A stretch of DNA of 64,000 bases from JACIWB01 sp038818725. GTDB taxonomy: Archaea > Thermoplasmatota > E2 > UBA202 > JdFR-43. The notes beneath the pieces are model-generated. The model was not told where the DNA came from. It was given only the letters and a program-made list of their open reading frames with translations, and ran no database searches. Position 1 is the stretch's first letter. Each line of letters begins with the position of its first letter. Positions 1 to 7,763 of the stretch are shown here, in pieces. The translations under genes were made by a program, and so were the position numbers. The stretch covers positions 8,445-72,444 of the forward strand of contig JAWAYL010000001.1 in assembly GCA_038818725.1 (NCBI GenBank). Direction: 5' to 3'.

Positions 1-149
1 AGGCATGGCATTCCCATCCCTCCTTAAGATGGAATGTTGCCTCAGGGCTTAATTTTTTTAAATTTTCACTTTCGGAAATACTGAAACTAACGCAAGGTTT
101 TAATAATAGTTGTTGTTAATAGGTAGCCATCATTATGGAGGTGGTATCA
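1..149 (+). promoter_or_regulatory. Upstream region of dnaG
   Basis: No gene is visible here. A T/A-rich box, TTTTAATAAT at about 98-107, could be the TATA element of dnaG. The strong ribosome-binding site GGAGGTG (137-143) lies six bases before the TTG at 150 and decides the dnaG start. The first 60 bases do not match any RNA gene I can recognise. Confidence 0.4.
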
Positions 150-1277
150 TTGTCGCTCGATCCATCAGCTGCAAAATATTTGATTAAGGGAAAAATAAGA
201 GTTGAGGGAATAGTGGATAAATCAGATGTAATAGGTGCAATATTTGGGCAAACAGAGGGCTTAATAGGTGAGGAACTTGACTTAAGAGATTTGCAGAAAT
301 CCGCAAGGATAGGAAGAATAGAGGTTGATATAAAGCATACTCAGGGTAAAAGCGAAGGAGAATTTACACTAACTTCCGCCCTTGAAAAAGTTGAAACAGT
401 TTTAATAGCTTCAGCAATAGAAAGTGTTGATAGAATTGGTCCATGCAAAGCCGAGTTAAAAATTGAGAAGGTAGAGGATATAAGAATTGCAAAAAGGAAA
501 AGAGTTGTAGAAAGAGCAAAAGAAATTCTTGCTGAAATAATGAAGCAAGCTCATGAAGAGATGCCTGACCTTGTGGAGGAAATAAGACAATCTGTTCAGG
601 TTGAGGAAATTACATATTATGGGAAGGAGCGCCTGCCCGCGGGACCAAACATTGATAAAAGCGATGCAATAATAATTGTTGAAGGGAGAAATGATGTTAT
701 TAATCTTTTGAGGCATGGAATAAAAAATGTGATTGCAGTTGAAGGAACAAATGTTCCTCAAACAATTATTGATTTGTGCAATGAAAAAATTGCCACCGCT
801 TTTGTAGATGGTGATAGAGGAGGAGAGCTTATTTTAAGAGAATTGCTTCAAGTTGCGGACATAGATTTTGTTGCAAGAGCTCCCCCAACAAGAGAGGTTG
901 AGGAGTTATCATATAAGTTAGTTATGAAAGCTTTGAAAAATAAAATACCAGCTGAGCAATATCTTGAAAACATGGGAATAAAAAAGGAGAAGAAAAGCGA
1001 GCTCGGGGAATATGAAAAATTGTTTGAAGAAATAAGAGGAAACCATATTGCAGTTTTTCTTGATGATGATGGCAAGGAGATTAAAAGAATAGAAACAGAA
1101 AAGTTGATTGAAGAAGTTGGAAAAACAAAGCCAAAAACAATAGTTTTTGATGGAGTTATAACTCAAAGATTAATTGATAATGCTTTTGAAAATAGGGTAA
1201 AGAAAATAGTAGCAACTGCGATGGGAGAAGTGACAAAGATTCCAAAAAATATAGAAATATTAACAGAGAAGCAGTAA
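150..1277 (+). CDS. dnaG: Archaeal DnaG-like primase (TOPRIM domain)
   Basis: This is an archaeal DnaG homologue of about 375 aa. In archaea the protein is a primase-type TOPRIM protein and a known partner of the RNA exosome. The N-terminal helical region is followed by a TOPRIM fold with the acidic signature IIVEGRND near residue 180 and the metal-binding FVDGDRGG near residue 220. An in-frame ATG at 135 gives a five-residue longer protein, but the RBS GGAGGTG overlaps that ATG and is ideally spaced for TTG at 150, so 150 is chosen. The IscU-like gene starts one base after the stop, so the genes are probably cotranscribed. Csl4, another exosome protein, lies at 18.4 kb. Confidence 0.93.
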   Translation: MSLDPSAAKYLIKGKIRVEGIVDKSDVIGAIFGQTEGLIGEELDLRDLQKSARIGRIEVDIKHTQGKSEGEFTLTSALEKVETVLIASAIESVDRIGPCKAELKIEKVEDIRIAKRKRVVERAKEILAEIMKQAHEEMPDLVEEIRQSVQVEEITYYGKERLPAGPNIDKSDAIIIVEGRNDVINLLRHGIKNVIAVEGTNVPQTIIDLCNEKIATAFVDGDRGGELILRELLQVADIDFVARAPPTREVEELSYKLVMKALKNKIPAEQYLENMGIKKEKKSELGEYEKLFEEIRGNHIAVFLDDDGKEIKRIETEKLIEEVGKTKPKTIVFDGVITQRLIDNAFENRVKKIVATAMGEVTKIPKNIEILTEKQ

Positions 1278-1278
1278 A

Positions 1279-1809
1279 ATGTACTCACAGAAAGTGATGG
1301 ATCATTTTCTAAATCCTAGAAATAAAGGTAAACTTAAGGATGCGGATGCGGTAGGAAAGGTTGGGAATCCAGTATGTGGGGATGTAATGTATATTTACAT
1401 AAAAGTTAATGATAACAGAATTGTTGATATAGGATGGGAAACAATGGGTTGTGCTGCGGCAATTGCAACTTCTTCAATGCTCAGTGAGCTTGCAAAGGGA
1501 AAAACTCTTGAAGAGGGGCTTAAGATAAGCAGAAAAGATATAGCAGATGCCCTGGAAGGATTGCCACCAATAAAAATGCATTGCAGTAATCTTGCAGCTG
1601 AAGGACTGCATAAAGCAATAGAAAATTACAGAAATAGAGAAAAAATAATGGAAGAATTTTCAAAAATTGTTGGAAAAGAGGATGCAAAAGCATTATGGCA
1701 AGCAGGAATAGCAAGTGTAGATGAGTTAAGAAAAACTTCAATAGAGGAAATTTCAAATATAATAAGTGCAGAAGGAGTCAATAGGATAAGAGAATATTTT
1801 AAAAAATGA
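1279..1809 (+). CDS. iscU: IscU/NifU-like Fe-S scaffold with C-terminal helical domain
   Basis: This 176-aa protein has an IscU-type Fe-S assembly scaffold domain (residues 1 to about 118). The three ligand cysteines are visible as NPVCGD (C33), MGCAAA (C58) and HCSNLA (C102). The last 50 residues form a separate helical domain (KEDAKALWQAGIASVDELR) resembling a helix-hairpin-helix or TfoX C-terminal domain, which is not part of classical IscU. The scaffold builds [2Fe-2S]/[4Fe-4S] clusters for transfer to apoproteins, and the window encodes many Fe-S proteins (MbhJ, MbhN, DUF362 protein, ABCE1). No IscS is next to it. It sits between dnaG and the adenosyltransferase with almost no spacing. 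Confidence 0.88.
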   Translation: MYSQKVMDHFLNPRNKGKLKDADAVGKVGNPVCGDVMYIYIKVNDNRIVDIGWETMGCAAAIATSSMLSELAKGKTLEEGLKISRKDIADALEGLPPIKMHCSNLAAEGLHKAIENYRNREKIMEEFSKIVGKEDAKALWQAGIASVDELRKTSIEEISNIISAEGVNRIREYFKK

Positions 1810-2300
1810 AAGGAAAAATAATAGTTTTAACTGGCGATGGCAAGGGAAAAACAACTTCAGCATTTGGCTGCGCCTTGAGGGCGGCAGGGCATGACAAACG
1901 GGTTGTTGTTATTCAGTTCATGAAGGCAAGGGAGAGCGGAGAGACAATGATTAAAGTGAAAAATATAGAAGTATTTAAATTTGGTAGAAATTTTGTTTTC
2001 AAGGCTGGCAAGGAGGATTTTGAAATTGCTGAAAAGGCAATGAATTTTGCAAGAGAGGAGATTAAAAAAAAGCCATTTTTGCTTATTCTCGATGAAATAA
2101 ATGTTGCAATTGATAAAAATCTTATAAAATTAGAAGATGTTATAAAACTTTTAAATGAAAGAGAAGAGACAAATATAATACTAACTGGAAGAAATGCAAA
2201 AAAGGAGATAATAGAAATTGCAGATATTGTAACTGAAATGAAAAATATAAAACATTATTATGAAAAAACAGGAGAAACAATTGAAGGAATTGAGTGGTAA
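1806..2300 (+). CDS. cobO: Cob(I)alamin/corrinoid adenosyltransferase (CobA/BtuR type)
   Basis: This 164-aa protein is an ATP:corrinoid adenosyltransferase of the CobA/CobO/BtuR family, which attaches the 5'-deoxyadenosyl group to cobalt. The P-loop GDGKGKTT is at residues 10-17. LLILDEINVAID is the Walker-B-like segment and IILTGRNA is a family motif near the C-terminus. It starts inside the stop region of the preceding gene (ATGA overlap), which suggests translational coupling. No other cobalamin genes are in the window, so the corrinoid may be salvaged or made elsewhere. Confidence 0.9.
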   Translation: MKGKIIVLTGDGKGKTTSAFGCALRAAGHDKRVVVIQFMKARESGETMIKVKNIEVFKFGRNFVFKAGKEDFEIAEKAMNFAREEIKKKPFLLILDEINVAIDKNLIKLEDVIKLLNEREETNIILTGRNAKKEIIEIADIVTEMKNIKHYYEKTGETIEGIEW

Positions 2301-2304
2301 AAAT

Positions 2305-2313
2305 TTTATATTA
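2305..2313 (+). promoter_or_regulatory. TATA box of the C25 peptidase gene
   Basis: TTTATATTA is centred about 22 bases before the ATG at 2331. With archaeal spacing, transcription would start at or next to the ATG and give a leaderless message. No Shine-Dalgarno sequence is present. Confidence 0.55.
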
Positions 2314-2330
2314 AAATTCAATAATTGCAT

Positions 2331-3755
2331 ATGAAACATCTAGCATTAATTGTTGTTGCAATTTTCTTGCTACCTACCTTTTCTATTGAAAAAGAAAATA
2401 GCATAAAGTGGCTAAAAGATGGCTATCCAGATATAAAAATTAATAAATTCGATGGTGTAGGTATTGGAATAATAGATGGGAAAAGATGTATAATTTCTAA
2501 AGATAAATACTATGAAATTTTTAACCAAGCTTCACTATATGATTTCCTAATAATTTCTCCTGATGAATGGTTAAGCGAAATTGAATTGCTTAAGCAGCAT
2601 AAGGAAAGCAAGGGAATAAAAACAATAGTTGTTGGGCTAGATGAAATTTACAATCATCCCTCAACAATAAATGGGCGAGATAATGCCGAAAAAATAAAAT
2701 ACTTCATTAAAAATGCAATTGAAGAATGGGGAATAAAATATGTTTTGCTTGTAGGGGACATATATAATATGCCAATAAGAAATGCCCTCCATATATGGAG
2801 AGATGGAACTCAACTGAGAGAATTTCCAATTCCAACAGATTTATATTATGCAGATATTTATAGATATGAGGATGGTAAAGTAGTATTTTCTTCATGGGAT
2901 ACAAATGGCAACGGAAAATATGGAGAGGAATATGAGGATGGATATACCCAAGGAGATATTATAGATTTGTATCCAGATATATATCTGGGTAGAATAGCAT
3001 GCGAAAATAAAATAATAGTTAGGCAAGTAATCAATAAGATAAAAAATTATGAAAACAAAACAAAAGGCGAGGAATGGTTTAATAAAATAGTTCTTATTGG
3101 AGGGGATACTTTTCCAGGATGGGGGGTTTTGGAAGGGGAAGTAATGAATGAAATTGTAGCTGAAATAATGAATGATTTCCAGCCATATAGAATTCAGTAT
3201 TCGCTCGGAAATTTAAATACTTTAGAAATTCATAAGGCTTTGCAAAAAGGATGCGGTTTTCTCTATTATTCTGGGCATGGTTTTCCATATGGTTGGGCTA
3301 CCCATGGAAGTAGCGAGGAATGGATTGGTAGATATTTTACCCCTTATATTCTTACTCTTTCCAACGACTGCAAACTCCCAGTGATATTTTTTGATGCCTG
3401 TCTTACTGCAAAGCTTGACTTTAATTCATCTGATTTAAGAGAAGATGGAATACCAATTCCTTTCAATGCTTCATTTCCTTGCTTTGCATGGTATTTCATC
3501 CGCCACCCAAGAGGCGGAGCAATAGCAACAGTAGGAGCAACTAGAGTTGCATTTACAGGTGTGGATGAAGATGGTCCTCACTGGGGAGCAAGCTATTTGG
3601 CTTATAAATTCTTTAATGCATATAGGAAAACGCAGATCTTGGGAGAAGTTTTTGCAAATGCTCAGATAGGTTATGCAAGCTCAATATGGGATACATGGAC
3701 AATTGAAGAATTTATATTGCTTGGTGACCCAACCTTAAAAATTGGAGGATATTAG
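2331..3755 (+). CDS. Secreted gingipain-like cysteine peptidase (family C25)
   Basis: This 474-aa protein has a short N-terminal signal peptide (MKHLALIVVAIFLLPTFS). The rest resembles the catalytic domain of peptidase family C25. The catalytic dyad is visible as YYSGHG (His about 316) and FFDACLT (Cys about 357), in the order and spacing expected for gingipain/caspase-clan enzymes. The C-terminal part (GGAIATVGATRV, FILLGDPTLKIGG) is also typical of archaeal C25 proteins. An in-frame TTG at 2325 is possible, but the ATG at 2331 fits the TATA spacing. It probably acts outside the cell on proteins, with unknown specificity. It ends facing the mbh cluster. Confidence 0.85.
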   Translation: MKHLALIVVAIFLLPTFSIEKENSIKWLKDGYPDIKINKFDGVGIGIIDGKRCIISKDKYYEIFNQASLYDFLIISPDEWLSEIELLKQHKESKGIKTIVVGLDEIYNHPSTINGRDNAEKIKYFIKNAIEEWGIKYVLLVGDIYNMPIRNALHIWRDGTQLREFPIPTDLYYADIYRYEDGKVVFSSWDTNGNGKYGEEYEDGYTQGDIIDLYPDIYLGRIACENKIIVRQVINKIKNYENKTKGEEWFNKIVLIGGDTFPGWGVLEGEVMNEIVAEIMNDFQPYRIQYSLGNLNTLEIHKALQKGCGFLYYSGHGFPYGWATHGSSEEWIGRYFTPYILTLSNDCKLPVIFFDACLTAKLDFNSSDLREDGIPIPFNASFPCFAWYFIRHPRGGAIATVGATRVAFTGVDEDGPHWGASYLAYKFFNAYRKTQILGEVFANAQIGYASSIWDTWTIEEFILLGDPTLKIGGY

Positions 3756-3776
3756 AAATGAAATAAATGCTTTTTC

Positions 3777-3860
3777 TCACGGGTGATGTTCCTTATCATA
3801 AACATCTTTTACAGGAAGCTTGCTTAATTTTGATTGGCGTCCATTTATGCACAATTTCAT
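3777..3860 (-). CDS. Possible 27-aa protein coupled to mbhN
   Basis: A 27-codon reading frame begins with an ATG overlapping the mbhN stop codon (ATGA), the same arrangement as most other junctions in this operon. The peptide begins MKLCINGRQSK and ends KEHHP. It is hydrophilic, with no membrane segment, one cysteine and two adjacent histidines. I know no family for it. It could be a fourteen-gene operon's small extra product or simply a chance frame in the 101-base gap before the convergent peptidase gene. Confidence 0.3.
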   Translation of the reverse strand: MKLCINGRQSKLSKLPVKDVYDKEHHP

Positions 3861-4255
3861 TCCACAATTAAATTTTCTCCTGCTTTATTGTCGCTTGCAA
3901 GCAAAAATTCATTGCTCATATGCAAACAACTTACAGGACAAACATCATTGCATTGACTGCAGAATATGCATCTTCCAACATATATTCTAATTTTTTTCTC
4001 ATTTTCCTTAAATTCAATCGCTTTTGCAGGACATACCTTTATGCATGTTTTGCATCCAATGCATTTCTCCTTCTCATAAACTATCTTTCCTCTAAAGCCT
4101 TCTGGCACCTCAACAGGCGGATTTATCTTTGCCTTTCCTTCATTCATTTTTTCTAAAAAATTTTTTATGCTTTTTGGAGCATACTTTACTGGAAATCTAT
4201 TTGTGAAAGGCTTTTCAAACATTTGCCTTAACAGTTGTTTTATCATCGGAAACAT
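3857..4255 (-). CDS. mbhN: Membrane-bound hydrogenase subunit MbhN (2x[4Fe-4S] ferredoxin)
   Basis: This is the last canonical gene of the mbh cluster, about 132 aa. It carries two ferredoxin motifs, CIGCKTCIKVCP and CIFCSQCNDVCP, which bind two [4Fe-4S] clusters and carry electrons from reduced ferredoxin toward MbhJ/MbhL. This is the NuoI/EchF-type subunit. A longer frame begins at 4282, but the ATG at 4255 has a GGTGA ribosome-binding site just upstream and avoids a long overlap with mbhM, so 4255 is preferred. Confidence 0.92.
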   Translation of the reverse strand: MFPMIKQLLRQMFEKPFTNRFPVKYAPKSIKNFLEKMNEGKAKINPPVEVPEGFRGKIVYEKEKCIGCKTCIKVCPAKAIEFKENEKKIRIYVGRCIFCSQCNDVCPVSCLHMSNEFLLASDNKAGENLIVE

Positions 4256-4259
4256 TTTA

Positions 4260-5291
4260 TCACCATGGTAAAGATATTGCAAACTGATTATCCCATATGA
4301 GCAACAACAATCCTACTAAAGATATTAATGTTATTGTTACCCAATATGAAGTAACCACTTGATTTATTCTAAGCCTTGCCATCCCTGCCCTTATTATTGT
4401 AACGGAAAAAAATATTAATAAAAATACTTTAAGAAGGAAAAATATAAAATCAGCTATGGTAGAAGGATAACCAGATAAGCCTAATATACTTGAAATATTG
4501 TAAGGGAAAAATATATTAACAATAAGTGAAGCCATTGCAAAAATTCTAACTCCATCAGCCATATAGAACAATGCAAGATTTCTTCCAGAATATTCAACTA
4601 GCACACCTTGAGCTATTTCTGTTTCTGCTTCAGCAACATCAAAAGGAATTTTTGCAACTTCTCCTGGAATTACAATTATAAGCGAAAGAAGAAGAAGAAT
4701 TGAACCAATAAATCCAATTAATCCGACATTGCTTAATATTGGATTAGAAGAAATAAATGAAAGGGCAAAAACATTTTCAGAAAAAGCAGATAGCTTCCAT
4801 GCGATTGCAATTACACTTATAGCGAGAGGAAATTCATAGGATATCATCGTTACCATTTCTCTCTGTGCCCCTATAGTAGCGAAGGGCGAGCCGCTTGCGA
4901 ATCCGCCCGCAACCATTGCAAGAGCAGGTATTATAAATATATAAACAATTAAAATTATATCATTTTCTGTATGAAGTTGTATTTTTTCAAGCCCTGGAAT
5001 AGGAATATAAAGCATGAGAAGAATGCTTGAAGCAAGGCATATTATAGGAGCAATATTATACATCCATTTTACTGCAGTTTCTGGAATAACATTTTCCTTT
5101 ATCATCAATTTTGCAACATCCAGAAATGGCTGCTTTATAGGTGGACCAACTCTTTTCTGCATCCTCGCAACAATCTTGCGATCTATACCTTTAAAAAGTA
5201 GGCCAAAAAATATTGAAAGTAAAGAAATTAAAATGCATCCTATGGAAGGAAAAAACATTTTTTCAATCATCTCATATATTTTTTCAATCAT
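4260..5291 (-). CDS. mbhM: Membrane-bound hydrogenase subunit MbhM (NuoH-like)
   Basis: This 343-aa integral membrane protein of the NuoH/HyfC/EchB family has about eight predicted helices. The conserved loop RVGPPIKQPFLDVAKLM follows the first helix, and the acidic stretch IPFDVAEAETEIAQG is the family's second signature. In MBH it anchors the peripheral hydrogenase arm and links it to the ion-pumping module. It overlaps mbhL by four bases. Confidence 0.93.
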   Translation of the reverse strand: MIEKIYEMIEKMFFPSIGCILISLLSIFFGLLFKGIDRKIVARMQKRVGPPIKQPFLDVAKLMIKENVIPETAVKWMYNIAPIICLASSILLMLYIPIPGLEKIQLHTENDIILIVYIFIIPALAMVAGGFASGSPFATIGAQREMVTMISYEFPLAISVIAIAWKLSAFSENVFALSFISSNPILSNVGLIGFIGSILLLLSLIIVIPGEVAKIPFDVAEAETEIAQGVLVEYSGRNLALFYMADGVRIFAMASLIVNIFFPYNISSILGLSGYPSTIADFIFFLLKVFLLIFFSVTIIRAGMARLRINQVVTSYWVTITLISLVGLLLLIWDNQFAISLPW

Positions 5292-6502
5292 CTCATCATC
5301 CTCCTTGTTTTCTTTACTGATAGCTGATGAAGTTCCTCAGCAGTTAGAATTTTTTTCTCATTATTTTTTACAACAATAACCCTATTTGTACATGACATGC
5401 AAGGATCGATAGAGGCAGCAACAATTGGTATATCTGCAATTTGCATATCAAGCAACATTGGTTTCCATGAAAGAAGATTGATATAAGTAGGTGCTCTGAT
5501 TTTCCAGGAATAAAGATGTTCGAAACCGCTCTTTAATTTCACATAGTGTATGTCTTCTCCTCTTGGAGCTTCATATCTAGCAACTGCTTCTCCTTCACTT
5601 TTCTTTATCTGTGCTAAAATTTTAATAATCTTTTGTTCTGATAAAATTTCACCTTTTGGCATTTCTTCGATTGCTCTCTCTATTATATCAAGAGATTGCT
5701 TAACTTCAAGAAGCCTCACAACAATTCTATCATATGTATCTCCAATTATTTCACCAGTAAGCAAATCAGGTGTTATTGCTTTAACTTCAAAATCAGGATA
5801 AGCAAAGTAAGGCATATCTTGGCGAACATCTTTCCTTACTCCACTTGCCCTGGCAGTTGGTCCAACAGCAGATAGCTTTATTGCATCTTCTTTGCTAAGT
5901 ACACCAATTTCTCTTGTCCTCATCTTTATTGTTTTATCCTCCAAAAATAATTTTGCAATTTTTTTAAATCCATCCCTGTAATAGTTTATCATTTCCTTTA
6001 TTTTTGGTATATGCTCTTCTTTAATATCTCTTCTAACTCCTCCATACATAATTACTGATTTTGTAACCCTATTTCCATTTACAATTTCAAGAATATCCAT
6101 CACCTTTTCCCTTACCATCCAAACATAATGAAGCAATGAATCAAAACCAAGTTCATGAGCGGCGACGCCCGCCCAGAGCAGATGGCTATGTATTCTTTCA
6201 AGCTCGCCTTGAATTACTCTTATATACTGGGCTCTCTCTGGAGCTTCTATTTCAGCTATTTCTTCAACTGCCATGACAAGGCATGAAGGATGGCAAAAAT
6301 TGCATATTCCACATACTCTTTCTGCAAGATATATGCTTTGTATTGGATTATTTCTATTCATCCCTATCCATTCCACGCCGCGATGATTCTGGCTTGCAAT
6401 TACATCAACATCAACTATTTTTTCTCCTTCAAGAGTAAATCTAAGCAAAATCGGCTCTTTCAATGCGGGATGGATTGGTCCAACAGGAACTTCATACTTC
6501 AT
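5288..6502 (-). CDS. mbhL: Group 4 NiFe-hydrogenase large subunit MbhL
   Basis: This is the 404-aa catalytic large subunit. Both nickel-binding motifs are complete: RVCGICNFCH near residue 62 and DPCMSCTNR near residue 365. All four Ni-ligand cysteines are present, which separates it from sulfane-reductase MbsL and from NuoD, where they are lost. It has no long C-terminal extension after the second motif beyond the usual group 4 length. It should reduce protons to H2 with electrons from ferredoxin, coupled to ion pumping by the Mrp-like subunits. No maturation genes (hyp) are in the window. Confidence 0.94.
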   Translation of the reverse strand: MKYEVPVGPIHPALKEPILLRFTLEGEKIVDVDVIASQNHRGVEWIGMNRNNPIQSIYLAERVCGICNFCHPSCLVMAVEEIAEIEAPERAQYIRVIQGELERIHSHLLWAGVAAHELGFDSLLHYVWMVREKVMDILEIVNGNRVTKSVIMYGGVRRDIKEEHIPKIKEMINYYRDGFKKIAKLFLEDKTIKMRTREIGVLSKEDAIKLSAVGPTARASGVRKDVRQDMPYFAYPDFEVKAITPDLLTGEIIGDTYDRIVVRLLEVKQSLDIIERAIEEMPKGEILSEQKIIKILAQIKKSEGEAVARYEAPRGEDIHYVKLKSGFEHLYSWKIRAPTYINLLSWKPMLLDMQIADIPIVAASIDPCMSCTNRVIVVKNNEKKILTAEELHQLSVKKTRRMMR

Positions 6503-6505
6503 TTT

Positions 6506-7018
6506 TCACCTCCATTTTTCATAAAGTTTATTTGTTTCTTTTGGCGAGGTTTCGTCTCTCCTCCATGGATATATGCCAGGTGGAAAATCTTCTGTAAGGA
6601 ACATATGCCTGTCATCTGGAATCTCTTCTATTTCAACACCAACCATTTCTTTTATTTCTCTTTCTGAAAATATTGCTGAGGGAATAAGAGATGTTATTGA
6701 TTTTATTCTCAAATCACTTTTTGGCAAAATAACCTTAAAGGAAACTATCTTTTCCTCTAAATTTTTTCCATAATCAACAGTAAAATGATAGTTTAATTCT
6801 ATTTCATTTCCTAAATCGCTTGCAGATATAATGCTAAAATGGGGAAAATCACTTGAAAAATTTATCATAAGCTCTATTGCTTCTCTAAGCTTTTCTCTAT
6901 CAACACTTACCCATATACTCACTTTTTTTGCCTTATTCTTTACTCCCGCTGATTTTTCTTTCATCCATGCATCATATCCTTTTTCCTTAAATTTTTGAAT
7001 TATTTCCTCTGGATTCAT
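6506..7018 (-). CDS. mbhK: Membrane-bound hydrogenase subunit MbhK (NuoC-like)
   Basis: This NuoC/HycE-N-like peripheral subunit is about 170 aa. The C-terminal region carries EREIKEMVGVEIEEIPDDRH and PGIYPWRRDE, close to the NuoC signature around the quinone-like site. The frame is open to 7042, but the ATG at 7018 overlaps the mbhJ stop as ATGA and has GGAGGGG just upstream, so it is the likely start. It associates with MbhL in the soluble arm. Confidence 0.9.
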   Translation of the reverse strand: MNPEEIIQKFKEKGYDAWMKEKSAGVKNKAKKVSIWVSVDREKLREAIELMINFSSDFPHFSIISASDLGNEIELNYHFTVDYGKNLEEKIVSFKVILPKSDLRIKSITSLIPSAIFSEREIKEMVGVEIEEIPDDRHMFLTEDFPPGIYPWRRDETSPKETNKLYEKWR

Positions 7019-7440
7019 TCCAACCCCTCCAGATATTCCCAAGCTTTCACAACTCCATAAATTATTGCTTCAGGGCGGGGCGGGCATCCAGGCACATAAA
7101 AGCATTTTGCATCTGGTAATATTTTTTCAATTGGACCAGCAAGATGATAAGATTCATGAAAAACCCCGCCACTTATCCCACAGGAGCCAACAACCAAAAT
7201 AACTTTTGGGTCAGGGGTCTGCTCATATATTCTTTTTACTTTTTCAACCATATCATTTGTAACAGGGCCTGTGAAAGCAATTACATCAGCATGACGAGGA
7301 GATGCAACAAGTTTTATCCCAAATCTCTCTACATCATAGCGGGGAGTAAGAGCTGCTATAATTTCAATATCGCATCCATTGCATGAGCCACTATTTACAT
7401 GAAATACCCATAAAGCCCGCTTAAAAGATTTTGAAATCAT
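7015..7440 (-). CDS. mbhJ: NiFe-hydrogenase small subunit MbhJ
   Basis: This 141-aa small subunit is of the NuoB/EchC type. The proximal [4Fe-4S] cluster ligands are visible: SGSCNGCDIE (two cysteines near residues 19-22), VGSCGISGG and VPGCPPRPE. The short length, with a single cluster, is normal for group 4 enzymes. It transfers electrons from MbhN to the NiFe centre of MbhL. It overlaps mbhI by four bases. Confidence 0.94.
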   Translation of the reverse strand: MISKSFKRALWVFHVNSGSCNGCDIEIIAALTPRYDVERFGIKLVASPRHADVIAFTGPVTNDMVEKVKRIYEQTPDPKVILVVGSCGISGGVFHESYHLAGPIEKILPDAKCFYVPGCPPRPEAIIYGVVKAWEYLEGLE

Positions 7441-7763
7441 TTTATCACCTCAAAAAGGAAGAGTGAAATAAAAATTATAGCAGTTATTAAAACAAACCAT
7501 GAGACATAATCATTTATTATTCCAGTATGTATTTTTTTCATTGAATTATAATATCCTTTAAGAGCATCGAGAAAGCCCCAATAAATATTGCTCGCCCTTA
7601 TATGCAATTCTTCTTTTGGCAAGTCCATACCTGATAAAAATGGCTTTTCCTGTTCCCCTTTTTTATAATCTACTCTTCCTATTGCCCTTATAATATAGGC
7701 AACTATTCCTATTATAATGAAGGATATTATCCATATTATTGGTTGCCATACTACTTCATACAT
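7437..7763 (-). CDS. mbhI: Membrane-bound hydrogenase subunit MbhI
   Basis: This 108-aa protein has a hydrophobic helix at each end and a hydrophilic middle (GMDLPKEELHIRASNIYWGF). The position between MbhH and MbhJ and the size match MbhI, the subunit thought to connect the antiporter module to the hydrogenase module. It starts directly after the mbhH stop. Confidence 0.85.
   Translation of the reverse strand: MYEVVWQPIIWIISFIIIGIVAYIIRAIGRVDYKKGEQEKPFLSGMDLPKEELHIRASNIYWGFLDALKGYYNSMKKIHTGIINDYVSWFVLITAIIFISLFLFEVIK

Noticed and set aside
71..84. TTCGGAAATACTGA also occurs at 53332-53345, next to a transposase remnant, and might be a shared IS end.
   Set aside because: A single 14-base match between two sites is expected by chance in 64 kb of AT-rich DNA, and neither flank shows other similarity.
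1..90. End of a structured RNA (SRP RNA, RNase P RNA) at the left edge.
   Set aside because: The conserved sequence blocks of those RNAs are not present in the visible part.
5288..6502. Large subunit of a sulfane reductase (Mbs) or complex I rather than a hydrogenase.
   Set aside because: All four nickel-ligand cysteines are present in CGIC and DPCMSC; those enzymes lack them.
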